DNA of 37,438 bases from positions 1-37,438 of the IMG/VR virus record IMGVR_UViG_3300027573_000076; one strand, written 5' to 3'. Of the stretch, positions 6,856 to 13,967 are shown in pieces (within the stretch, counting starts at the first letter, position 1; each line of letters begins with the position of its first letter). Both the position numbers and the translations under genes were made by a program. The notes under the pieces are model-generated. The model worked only from the letters and a program-made list of their open reading frames with translations, was not told the DNA's origin and made no database searches. The stretch is from a virus.

Positions 6856-6953
6856 ACAAGCGCCCTGACTCAGAATGCCTTTGCGGCCGAGATAAGACTA
6901 AAGTAACAAAGCCTTGTTGGTGGTGTTTGTACCTTAAACCAAAAGTGAAGTAA
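6852..6953 (+). CDS. 33-residue zinc-finger-like peptide
   Basis: The start overlaps the previous stop (ATGA). The peptide contains a CLC pair and a CWWC pair (residues 9-11 and 22-25), spaced as in a very small zinc-binding knuckle, and ends in a lysine-rich tail. The coupled start and the four Cys favour a real gene. Confidence 0.45.
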   Translation: MNKRPDSECLCGRDKTKVTKPCWWCLYLKPKVK

Positions 6954-6968
6954 TTGAACAACCTGTAA
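6953..6968 (+). repeat. leader motif copy 2 (ATTGAACAACCTGTAA)
   Basis: It differs at one base of 16 from the motif at 5319-5334. It lies 11 bases before the start at 6980, again in the leader of a small gene. The first base overlaps the preceding stop codon. Confidence 0.4.
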
Positions 6969-6979
6969 AAGAATGAGAT

Positions 6980-7195
6980 ATGGACGATGATTTTGAATTT
7001 AGCGAAGAAGATGAAGTAGCCGATTGCCCGAGCTGCGGCGATACTTACGACGATGCTGATGCAGACTTTCTTATCTGTAGCAAATGCGGTTATGATGCCG
7101 AAAAGAAAAACTTTGATCACCGGCGGATTGACAAATCAATGAAAGGTTACGGTATTGATTCTGATGTAACGCACAGAGTCAACCGAAATATTTGA
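6980..7195 (+). CDS. acidic zinc-ribbon protein
   Basis: A 71-residue protein with two Cys pairs, CPSC (16-19) and CSKC (33-36), forming a treble-clef or zinc-ribbon-like module. The Asp/Glu-rich N-terminus (MDDDFEFSEEDE) gives a strongly acidic start; a short basic tail follows. Such small phage proteins may bind host RNA polymerase or nucleic acid, but this is not shown here. Confidence 0.6.
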   Translation: MDDDFEFSEEDEVADCPSCGDTYDDADADFLICSKCGYDAEKKNFDHRRIDKSMKGYGIDSDVTHRVNRNI

Positions 7196-7226
7196 AGTTA
7201 AAACAAAGGGGGATGAATAAACAGGG

Positions 7227-7904
7227 ATGAGAGTACTGAATTTATATGCTGGTATAGGGGGAAATAGATTCTTTTGGAAGGATGTGGAAGTTACAGCTAT
7301 TGAAACGAATGATGATGTGGCGGCTATATATCGAAGTTTATTCCCAGATGACCAGGTGCTAGTTTGTGATGCCCATACGTATCTATTGAAACACTTCGAG
7401 GAGTTTGATTTTATATGGGCTTCTCCACCATGCCCAACGCACTCGAAAATGATGCGAACTAATTTTGTAAGGCATAGGCAGCGCGCGTACCCAGACATGA
7501 AATTGTACCAGGAGATTATTTTACTGAAAGAATTTTTTAAAGGGAAATGGGTGGTTGAAAATGTCAAGCCGTATTATCCCATGTTGATTCCCGGAAAAGA
7601 GATAGAACGGCATTTGTTCTGGTCAAACTTTCGCTTGTCTACATTTAAAGTTTCCAAGCCGATTAGAAAAAATATTATAGACACATCATTTGACGAACTA
7701 GTGGATTGGTTGGGATTCCCGCGGGAAGTGTTTGAAAAAAGTATTTATTTCCCTGGTAGCCATGACAGAACACAAGTGGTTAGGAATTGCGTTCATCCCG
7801 AGATCGGGTTACATATTTTTAATTGTGCTCAGGGAATAATGAATTATAAATCAGGGTCGCAAATGACATTTTGTGAATTGGATCAAAAACTAAATCAGGG
7901 ATGA
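7227..7904 (+). CDS. C5-cytosine DNA methyltransferase
   Basis: A 225-residue enzyme that would add a methyl group to C5 of cytosine in DNA. Motif I is LYAGIGGNRFF at the N-terminus. The catalytic motif IV is SPPCPTHS, with Cys as nucleophile, and motif VI is VVENVKPYY. The usual family length is 300-400 residues, so the target-recognition region is short, as in some phage orphan enzymes. No restriction endonuclease is adjacent, so self-protection against host restriction is the likely role. The gene is somewhat AT-richer than its neighbours, which may reflect separate acquisition. The start at 7227 follows a G-rich stretch (aaaggggga). Confidence 0.85.
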   Translation: MRVLNLYAGIGGNRFFWKDVEVTAIETNDDVAAIYRSLFPDDQVLVCDAHTYLLKHFEEFDFIWASPPCPTHSKMMRTNFVRHRQRAYPDMKLYQEIILLKEFFKGKWVVENVKPYYPMLIPGKEIERHLFWSNFRLSTFKVSKPIRKNIIDTSFDELVDWLGFPREVFEKSIYFPGSHDRTQVVRNCVHPEIGLHIFNCAQGIMNYKSGSQMTFCELDQKLNQG

Positions 7905-7952
7905 GAGATAAAGAAAAAGAGAGTTTCAAGGGGAGAATTACCAAAGGTTTAA

Positions 7953-8837
7953 ATGGCGCTTAGGGATCAACCATACATACCGCTGTACGTCCAGGATATA
8001 ATGACTGATGAGAAGTTGAACGAATGTTCAGCGGCAAGTCATGGCATTTATATCAAGGGAATTATGTGCCTTATGCACAAGTCTGAGCAATACGGTAAGA
8101 TTTTGTTGAAACAAAAGGATCAACAAACTGACAACAAGCTCAGGAATTTTGCTGTCAAAATTAAGAAGCATACCCCTTACACAGTGGAGGAAATAGAGGC
8201 TGCTTTGTTCGAATTATTGGCCGAAAAAGTACTGTATATCGAGGGTGATTCACTCTGCCAGAAGCGAATGATTGAAGATAATCACATCTCGCAAGTGAGG
8301 TCGGAGGCCGGAAAAACCAGCGCAGAGGTTAAAAAAACTAACAAAAAGAAAGTAAAGAAATTTGTTGGAACAAAAGCCTCAACAAACGGTACAACAAAAC
8401 CACCAACAAACACTGAATATGAAAGTGAAGTTGAAAGTGAATCTGGTTTTAAATATGAATTTAAAGAGTCGGCTGAATTTGAAAAACCAGACTTCCCAGG
8501 CGAAGATATAATTTTCCCGATCGATACCCCGGTAGTCCGTGAACTGTGGAGCCGGTGGAAGCAATACCGATGGGGCGAACATAAGCTCAGGTACGGTATG
8601 ATGGGAGAACAGGCGGCGCTCAAACAGCTTGAGGGGATGGACTACCCCAGGATTGAGGGAGCGATAATGAAAGCGATTGAAGCAGGATGGCAAAACTTAT
8701 ACCCGGAGAAAAATGGAAGAGCAAACAACCCAAAAAGCACTAACAAAAAGCAGCAGCAAACCAGCGACACTGGCGACTACCTCAAAAATCACTATGCTGC
8801 GAAAAGAGGTGGAACTGCGGAAGGTTCGCAGAACTGA
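7953..8837 (+). CDS. replisome-organizer-like protein
   Basis: A 294-residue protein. The N-terminal domain (PYIPLYVQDIMTDEKLNECS, then AASHGIYIKGIMCLMHKSE) resembles the winged-helix starts of DnaD/DUF1376-like phage replication initiators. A low-complexity Lys/Thr/Glu linker occupies about residues 118-180. The C-terminal motif (LWSRWKQYRWGEHKLRYG, with AIMKAIEAGWQNLYP) is the helical region that in such initiators contacts DNA or the helicase. The last 160 bases lie in the same stretch as the early codons of the next gene. Role in replication initiation is inferred from architecture and neighbours. Confidence 0.65.
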   Translation: MALRDQPYIPLYVQDIMTDEKLNECSAASHGIYIKGIMCLMHKSEQYGKILLKQKDQQTDNKLRNFAVKIKKHTPYTVEEIEAALFELLAEKVLYIEGDSLCQKRMIEDNHISQVRSEAGKTSAEVKKTNKKKVKKFVGTKASTNGTTKPPTNTEYESEVESESGFKYEFKESAEFEKPDFPGEDIIFPIDTPVVRELWSRWKQYRWGEHKLRYGMMGEQAALKQLEGMDYPRIEGAIMKAIEAGWQNLYPEKNGRANNPKSTNKKQQQTSDTGDYLKNHYAAKRGGTAEGSQN

Positions 8838-9552
8838 AACCGCGCTGGCGCTGGCTTCCGGTAAGTTCGACCAGGTAATAGGCTCCGTGGGTAATAGCGT
8901 TTCCACAATCCTTAACCGGCCTAATATTCGGATGCTGGCGAAGGCAGTGGATCCGCTGGCGCTCGAAATCTTCCTTGCCGCACAGATTCAAAAGCTTACT
9001 GAAAACGTCAACATCGACCAACGGCTGAATATCCAAGCTCACCAAATCCCCATCATTGCCGGGCAGTTGATCGAACTGTACCCGGTTGAAAGCCTGGAAG
9101 ATTTCGTGCTATGCTTCAAGCGCGGCGCCACCGGATTCTATGGCTCAATCTTCCGCCTGGATGCTGCGGTACTGAACGAATGGATGCGGGCCTACCTGGA
9201 GGAAAAGTATTCAGCCGTCGAGACTGAAAAAGCAAAGCAGAAGATGGAAGCCGATGCCGGTCATGCAATCAATTACGAGGCCTACAAGGAACGATTAGCA
9301 AAGCAGGCAGCAGAACCTCCACCACTCCCGAGTAACGTAAAGGATAACGAGTATCAGCGCTACAAACTGGAAAGAAATAGGAAGATTGAATTTCAAAAGA
9401 AGCTGCACCGGGAATCATCAGAGTTTTACGCGAAGCAAGGTAAGACGGGATTTGAGGTTAAAGTGTTCAATGATGAATCAGGCTTTGAGATCCTTGCCGA
9501 GAATGAAACAGACGCTTTAGAAATTTACAAAATAGCGACAGAAAGGAAATGA
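8713..9552 (+). CDS. helical protein, possible replication accessory
   Basis: 279 residues from the ATG at 8713. Alternatives are 8677 (291 residues) and 8794 (252 residues); all overlap the preceding gene, by 44-161 bases. The core (IPIIAGQLIELYPVESLEDF, CFKRGATGFYGSIFRLDAAV, LNEWMRAYLEEKY) recalls Bacteroidota phage proteins of unknown role that sit next to replication initiators. The C-terminal third is charged and helical. A helicase-loader or initiator-accessory role is inferred from position only. Confidence 0.55.
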   Translation: MEEQTTQKALTKSSSKPATLATTSKITMLRKEVELRKVRRTETALALASGKFDQVIGSVGNSVSTILNRPNIRMLAKAVDPLALEIFLAAQIQKLTENVNIDQRLNIQAHQIPIIAGQLIELYPVESLEDFVLCFKRGATGFYGSIFRLDAAVLNEWMRAYLEEKYSAVETEKAKQKMEADAGHAINYEAYKERLAKQAAEPPPLPSNVKDNEYQRYKLERNRKIEFQKKLHRESSEFYAKQGKTGFEVKVFNDESGFEILAENETDALEIYKIATERK

Positions 9553-9567
9553 TCAACCAGGGAACCT

Positions 9568-9960
9568 ATGGAAAATAAAAAAGTGAACAGTAAAGCAGTG
9601 ATACCCCTCCAGGATAAACTAGAAGCAATGGCAAGGTTCATGGGTGGAGTCATTCATGATCTTCCTGATGGTTTTGGTAATATAAATCGAAGGGTATATT
9701 TCCTTCCTGGTAATAACCCGAACCCACACTGCAACGCCGGAACCTATAAACGTCCTATCGATTTAGAGTATCACATACGTTACGACTGGCTCCACAGAGT
9801 GTGGGAGAAGTTCCGCGACTTGGAATTTATTGCTTTCAACTACGGTGTTCATAAAAATCATTGCACTGTAATATCAAATGCCTTAGTAAACGGCACCATC
9901 TCAGAAGCATTTGATGCCTTGTATAACGGGATAGAATTTGTAAACGGATTGAAGAAATGA
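9568..9960 (+). CDS. conserved phage hypothetical protein
   Basis: A 130-residue protein. The motif YHIRYDWLHRVWEKFRDLEF and the following region with a conserved Cys resemble a recurrent Bacteroidota phage family that has a Y-x-x-S/R-x-D-W-L motif. No catalytic site is evident. It overlaps the next small gene by four bases (ATGA). Confidence 0.6.
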   Translation: MENKKVNSKAVIPLQDKLEAMARFMGGVIHDLPDGFGNINRRVYFLPGNNPNPHCNAGTYKRPIDLEYHIRYDWLHRVWEKFRDLEFIAFNYGVHKNHCTVISNALVNGTISEAFDALYNGIEFVNGLKK

Positions 9961-10076
9961 AAAAGGGTCAGTGTAAAAATGGGCATCACAATTTCCAGAT
10001 CACAAGCAAGAAAGACCGTGAAGGCGTGGCTATCTGGGTGTGCGTTCATTGTCAGAAAAAAATAAGTTCAATGTAA
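9957..10076 (+). CDS. 39-residue zinc-ribbon peptide
   Basis: The start overlaps the previous stop (ATGA). Cys/His residues occur as C6, H10, H11 and CVHC (29-32), enough for a single zinc site. The peptide is basic (many Lys). It is one of three tiny Cys-rich genes in this half of the window. Confidence 0.5.
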   Translation: MKKGQCKNGHHNFQITSKKDREGVAIWVCVHCQKKISSM

Positions 10077-10124
10077 AACAGCATGACCCCTTCTGACTCA
10101 TTCTATAACTAAAAACTATGAACT

Positions 10125-10322
10125 ATGAAAACAATATTTATCTTAAAAACAGTCAACAGCATGGGAGTCGGTTACTATGATGGTGAGCACAATTGGAGCG
10201 CACATATACATGAAGCTAAACAATTCAATACATATCCCGAGGCTGAATCTTTCTTAAAGGACGCCATTGTAAATATGGGATGGGGTGGCTTCATTCAAAT
10301 AGAAAAATACTTCACTAATTAG
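10125..10322 (+). CDS. hypothetical small protein
   Basis: A 65-residue protein with a beta-alpha pattern (TIFILKTVNSMGVGYYD, then EAESFLKDAIVNMG) and no recognised motif. The intergenic space before it (48 bases) is A-rich. It stands seven bases before the next gene. Confidence 0.5.
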   Translation: MKTIFILKTVNSMGVGYYDGEHNWSAHIHEAKQFNTYPEAESFLKDAIVNMGWGGFIQIEKYFTN

Positions 10323-10329
10323 CAAGCCT

Positions 10330-10620
10330 ATGAAAACAGGAATTGAACTTATTGCCGAAGAAAGGCGTGAACAGATTGAAGCACACGGTTTTTCTGTTGA
10401 TGCTGACGCTGAACAATATCAGAAAAATGAACTCATTGATGCGGCCATGTACGCCGTCACTAAAGAACGAAAATATTATCCGGAAACATGGGACTTTTGG
10501 TTCCATAATAAAATGATGGACAAAGAGAAGCGTATGTCAGAACAGGAGTTTTGGATTGAACGCCTTAAAATAGCCGGAGCGCTGATCGCAGCCGAGATCG
10601 ACCGGGTTTCAAAAAGATAA
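10330..10620 (+). CDS. conserved phage protein (ELIAEERREQ family)
   Basis: A 96-residue helical protein. IELIAEERREQIEAHGF, ELIDAAMYAV and LKIAGALIAAEIDRV are the recurrent signature of a common phage family of unknown function. Similar helical proteins have been compared with MazG/dNTP pyrophosphohydrolases, but clear metal-binding Glu motifs are not evident here, so that link is weak. Confidence 0.6.
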   Translation: MKTGIELIAEERREQIEAHGFSVDADAEQYQKNELIDAAMYAVTKERKYYPETWDFWFHNKMMDKEKRMSEQEFWIERLKIAGALIAAEIDRVSKR

Positions 10621-10626
10621 TGCCGA

Positions 10627-11109
10627 ATGAAAGGTGACTCATTCTATAAAGACGTACCTCTAACAACCCCTATGCTGAAATTCAGAAAAATAACACCGAA
10701 ACCAAAGTCAGACCTTAAAAAGTTGGAGGATAAACTATGGGACGTATTTTCGATTTTTATCCGTTTACGTGACTCTGATTCCCAAGGCGTCTGCAAATGC
10801 TTTACCTGTGGAGCGTTAAAGCACTGGACAAAGGGAGACTGTGGGCACGGTATTCCACGACAGCACAAAGCAACGAAGTTCAGCGAAATGAATAACCATT
10901 TTCAGTGTAAAGGATGTAACGGCTTTGAAGGTGGAGCGCGGGAAAAATACAAGGAAGCAATGGACAAAAAATACGGAGCTGGCACATGGGATAAAATATT
11001 AGTCGCATCAAAGCAATCGGTTCACTGGACAGCGACGGTATTGCAAAATAACATTACTTATTACACGGCGGAGGTCGCCAGACTGAAAGAAGAAAAGGGG
11101 ATGGTTTAA
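10627..11109 (+). CDS. ninG: NinG/Rap-like HNH recombination nuclease
   Basis: A 160-residue protein. A treble-clef zinc site is formed by CFTCGALKHWTKGDCGHGIP and NNHFQCKGCNGFEGG. The Cys pairs and the DCGH/NNH residues match NinG, the Rap-type nuclease of lambda that cuts recombination intermediates such as Holliday junctions and D-loops. The family is usually 150-200 residues. The helical end (DKKYGAGTWDKIL) also fits. It sits in the replication/recombination half of the genome. Confidence 0.8.
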   Translation: MKGDSFYKDVPLTTPMLKFRKITPKPKSDLKKLEDKLWDVFSIFIRLRDSDSQGVCKCFTCGALKHWTKGDCGHGIPRQHKATKFSEMNNHFQCKGCNGFEGGAREKYKEAMDKKYGAGTWDKILVASKQSVHWTATVLQNNITYYTAEVARLKEEKGMV

Positions 11110-11119
11110 AATTAAATTT

Positions 11120-11299
11120 ATGATACACATTCACATCAAATGGATTTTAGTTATCGTTTTCACGCTTGCATACATCGTCACTATCTGGGCAATCAGTAAG
11201 CAAAGGGGCGGCGACTATTCATTTGGCCCTATCTTTGAATTCGGTGCCGCAACCCTTGGATACTTCTTCTTCTGGATTGTATGGCTAATAATTTGGTAA
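11120..11299 (+). CDS. 59-residue two-span membrane protein
   Basis: Starts ten bases after the NinG stop. Two hydrophobic segments are visible: WILVIVFTLAYIVTIWAI (8-25) and ATLGYFFFWIVWLIIW (44-59). A short loop rich in Gly lies between them. This implies a small inner-membrane hairpin protein. It overlaps the 5' part of a longer frame from 11281, whose real start is therefore placed later. Confidence 0.6.
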   Translation: MIHIHIKWILVIVFTLAYIVTIWAISKQRGGDYSFGPIFEFGAATLGYFFFWIVWLIIW

Positions 11300-11301
11300 C
11301 T

Positions 11302-11631
11302 ATGGAAAGGGAGCGCATGATTAATACAGAAACCGAATACTTCATTGTCTCACTAAGGCATACAATGAAGTGGCACAAGTACATTACACTTTGGCGACCA
11401 GACAACAAAGGGTATTCATGGCCTTTGGAATTATCAGGACGCTATCAAGGATACGAACCTGGATACCATAACGATGGCATAGGCGAAAATATTCCGGTGC
11501 CGTGTGCTGATATACCGCCGTCATTTATTATCAAAGACGACGAAGGCAGGGATTGCATAGCACACAAACGCAATGTTGTTCAATTTATAAAAAAGTATGT
11601 TAAGGTGACCTATACACAGACCCTTCATTGA
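11302..11631 (+). CDS. hypothetical protein
   Basis: 109 residues from the ATG at 11302, two bases after the upstream stop. An ATG at 11281 would overlap the membrane protein, and one at 11317 is also possible. The middle (HKYITLWRPDNKGYSWPLELSGRYQGYEPGYH) is rich in Tyr, Trp and Gly. It resembles phage proteins of unknown function and lacks enzyme motifs. Confidence 0.55.
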   Translation: MERERMINTETEYFIVSLRHTMKWHKYITLWRPDNKGYSWPLELSGRYQGYEPGYHNDGIGENIPVPCADIPPSFIIKDDEGRDCIAHKRNVVQFIKKYVKVTYTQTLH

Positions 11632-11638
11632 GAAAACT

Positions 11639-12178
11639 ATGAGTAAAGTAATTACGTTTAGCAGAGTGTTTCCCTCTTATCATCCAAGAGCAGGAAAGGA
11701 AACATATTTCGTCGAGAAGGTTTGGAAATCGCTGTGCCCTAATGTACCGGACTTAATGAAGCGACCTTTTGTAGATCACATTGAGGCGTACAATAACCTA
11801 ACAGCCAATACACCTACCGCTGAGTTGGTGGAATTTGAAGACCTTACACCCAAACACCACACCATCCGCGCCGGTCACCGTTGGAAAGTAGGGGATTGGT
11901 TCAGCCCTCGCGTGTGGTCAGGTAAGCCGTATAATTCAAAGCAAATAACCTTCGCGCCGGACATTCAGATTAAAAAGATTATAGATTTCAGCATCTTAAG
12001 CGGTGCAATCTGTATAGGTGAGTGGATTATGGACGGAGAAACGGAAGGCCATCACGAAACAGTCGAGCGCCTTGCTATGAATGACGGCTTGTCAAAGTCC
12101 GATCTGCTACAATGGTTCAGATACCCAAAAGCGTTTGACGGCCAGATACTTTGCTGGAATGGACAAATTGAATATTGA
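11639..12178 (+). CDS. ASCH/PUA-like domain protein
   Basis: A 179-residue protein. The N-terminus (VITFSRVFPSYHPRAGKETY) and the region KHHTIRAGHRWKVGDWFSPR-VWSGKPYNSKQI match the ASCH-type pattern of phage proteins, in which a compact beta barrel with a conserved TIR-x-G-x-RWK-x-GD element binds RNA or modified nucleic acid. Its neighbour, an RNA ligase two genes on, suggests RNA biology, but the substrate is unknown. Confidence 0.6.
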   Translation: MSKVITFSRVFPSYHPRAGKETYFVEKVWKSLCPNVPDLMKRPFVDHIEAYNNLTANTPTAELVEFEDLTPKHHTIRAGHRWKVGDWFSPRVWSGKPYNSKQITFAPDIQIKKIIDFSILSGAICIGEWIMDGETEGHHETVERLAMNDGLSKSDLLQWFRYPKAFDGQILCWNGQIEY

Positions 12179-12181
12179 CCT

Positions 12182-12679
12182 ATGAAAATACACGTATACA
12201 ACTCACCAGAAAATGAATTGCGTAAATCTGAGCAGCCGCCGAATCTTCCAAGTAGAATTGATTTTGCTTTCGGATATATTTACTATCAGGCTATTAATGA
12301 TTATCAGGCAACCCTATCCCGCACAAAGAAAGAATCAGTTTTGTTTGAGGATCAGAAGCTACTACAGAAACTTTTACTTGTGCCAATCCTGAAACCCGAT
12401 ACCTTCTACTCATTCGATTTCGATGGAAAAGTGGAGGTGGTTACTACGATGTCTGATGGATGGATCCCATCTTACAACAACCCTGATAATTCAGGATGCG
12501 AACAACCTGCAGAACCTATTGATCTTGCTTACCTCATCCCTGTCAAACAAGAGGAAAGCCAGGATCTCGAAAGGATGGCCGAAGATTATGCCGATAGTCG
12601 TGAACGCAGGGGTACTTCTTATTGGCAAGGCTTAAAGATCGGTTACATGGCCGGGCATATAAAAGCTACCTCCTTATAA
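12182..12679 (+). CDS. hypothetical protein
   Basis: A 165-residue protein with an N-terminal mixed region (SRIDFAFGYIYYQAINDYQATL) and an acidic Pro-rich middle. The C-terminal stretch (LERMAEDYADSRER, then GLKIGYMAGHIKA) is helical and recurs at the end of several phage proteins of unknown role. It starts four bases after the ASCH-like gene. Its last two bases overlap the first repeat copy that flanks the RNA ligase. Confidence 0.5.
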   Translation: MKIHVYNSPENELRKSEQPPNLPSRIDFAFGYIYYQAINDYQATLSRTKKESVLFEDQKLLQKLLLVPILKPDTFYSFDFDGKVEVVTTMSDGWIPSYNNPDNSGCEQPAEPIDLAYLIPVKQEESQDLERMAEDYADSRERRGTSYWQGLKIGYMAGHIKATSL

Positions 12680-12693
12680 CAAGTAAAGCAGAA
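12678..12693 (+). repeat. 16-bp direct repeat, left copy
   Basis: AACAAGTAAAGCAGAA occurs here and again at 13458-13473. The two copies bracket exactly one gene, the RNA ligase. Confidence 0.75.
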
Positions 12694-12718
12694 CTGAAAA
12701 AGTAGTAAATTTGAGATT

Positions 12719-13444
12719 ATGGATAAAGTGAAACCGGTTAAGCCACTAGGTATTAAAAGTTATGGATCAATTCCACACCTGGTTGGCTCTCGGATGGGGC
12801 CTGCTGATCATCACGCCTCACCCGGGCAATGCCGGATAGCTACAGAGAAACCACGTGATAAGCATGACTATATAATTGTGCAGGAAAAGCTCGACGGCGG
12901 AAACGTTGGGGTTGCGAAAATAAACGGACGTATCATTGCGCTTACGCGGGCCGGATACACCGCAGTTGACTCGCCATATAAGACACACCACTCATTTGAA
13001 AAGTACGTGCGAGAAAATGAAGCCCGTTTTAATTCGTTACTGAATGAAGGTGAGCGCGTTTGTGGCGAGTGGCTTTTAACTGCCGTAGGAACAATATATG
13101 ACTTACCACACGAACCATTTGTTTCTTTTGATTTAATCACCGGTACGGAAAGATTGTTATATTTCAAGGCCGCTGACCGTCTTAAAAGAGCTGGATTTAT
13201 ATTACCCCAATGCTTGAGTATTGGACAACCGTTATCAATAAACGAAGCCATGACAATGCTTGAAACATCCGGGCACGGTGCCACTGAATCTGTTGAGGGT
13301 GCGATCTGGAGAGTGGAGCGAAAAGGTAAAGTCGATTTTCTTTGCAAGTACGTTCGTCCTGATAAGGTTGATGGTAAATATTTGGATCATGATGTGTTTA
13401 ACAAAATACCTCCCAGGTTTGACTACCTGATTTATACGACTTAA
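12719..13444 (+). CDS. Rnl2-type RNA ligase
   Basis: A 241-residue ligase of the nucleotidyltransferase superfamily. Motif I is KLDG at 57-60 (Lys57 would carry AMP). Motif III has GEWL at 116-119 and IIIa is FVSFDL at 134-139. Motif IV is EGAIWR at 193-198, and motif V is FLCKYV at 207-212. It would join 3'-OH and 5'-phosphate RNA ends using ATP, typically in nicked duplex or in tRNA. The size suits a catalytic core without a large C-terminal domain. The gene is bracketed by a 16-bp direct repeat, and the window also encodes an odd tRNA. A role in RNA or tRNA repair against host nucleases is plausible but inferred. Confidence 0.85.
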   Translation: MDKVKPVKPLGIKSYGSIPHLVGSRMGPADHHASPGQCRIATEKPRDKHDYIIVQEKLDGGNVGVAKINGRIIALTRAGYTAVDSPYKTHHSFEKYVRENEARFNSLLNEGERVCGEWLLTAVGTIYDLPHEPFVSFDLITGTERLLYFKAADRLKRAGFILPQCLSIGQPLSINEAMTMLETSGHGATESVEGAIWRVERKGKVDFLCKYVRPDKVDGKYLDHDVFNKIPPRFDYLIYTT

Positions 13445-13457
13445 CTCACCTTTTCAG

Positions 13458-13473
13458 AACAAGTAAAGCAGAA
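13458..13473 (+). repeat. 16-bp direct repeat, right copy
   Basis: An exact copy of AACAAGTAAAGCAGAA. It lies in the 49-base gap between the convergent early and late transcription units. Together with the left copy it frames a 780-base segment containing only the RNA ligase. Confidence 0.75.
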
Positions 13474-13493
13474 GCCCCACAGAAGCAGCCCGG

Positions 13494-13967
13494 TTACTTT
13501 TGCACTTTCTTTTCTTCCGCCCGCTTTGATGTTCCGAAGTAGTAGCCGAATACAGTCAGGGCAACGCCCTCGATAATACCCATGAGTTGGTGGAAAATTG
13601 GGCTGTGTTCGACTCCAGCGGGTTTCCAGATTACAGCGTACACCATTGCTATGAATGTAAGGAGGGCCGTATAACCAGCGGAATACATCAAGTGATCAGA
13701 CTTACCGGTCTTTGCCAGCTCAACCTCACGGTTTCTTGCGCTCTCTCGGTCCTGAACTTCTAAAGCGTACATTTCGCGCTCGTGTTCAAAGATAAGCTTA
13801 TCGAATTGGGCTTGTTGCTCCGGCGGTAGGTTCTTTCCTTTTACTGCGGCAGTTAGGATTGAAACAAAGGGCACGTGGTCGTCGATCTTATCGAGAACAT
13901 CCGGAACGTGTTCCTTTACCCACTTGAATACGGCGGTATCTTTAAACTTCTTTCTCGGCTCACTCAT
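13494..13967 (-). CDS. holin-like membrane protein
   Basis: A 157-residue protein. A charged, helical N-terminal half includes the recognisable DRESARNREVELAKTG segment, followed by two hydrophobic spans (about 95-113 and 127-145) and the end GYYFGTSKRAEEK. The arrangement resembles the GTA/3TM holin family, which releases endolysin by making inner-membrane holes. It lies directly downstream of the muramidase (four-base overlap), supporting a lysis role. Only two spans are obvious, so topology is uncertain. It is the last late gene, facing the early unit. Confidence 0.65.
   Translation of the reverse strand: MSEPRKKFKDTAVFKWVKEHVPDVLDKIDDHVPFVSILTAAVKGKNLPPEQQAQFDKLIFEHEREMYALEVQDRESARNREVELAKTGKSDHLMYSAGYTALLTFIAMVYAVIWKPAGVEHSPIFHQLMGIIEGVALTVFGYYFGTSKRAEEKKVQK

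Noticed and set aside
12706-12713. TAAATTTG before the RNA ligase as a Bacteroidota -7 promoter element
   Set aside because: No matching upstream TTTG element at a suitable distance was seen, and the element is only six bases from the start codon.
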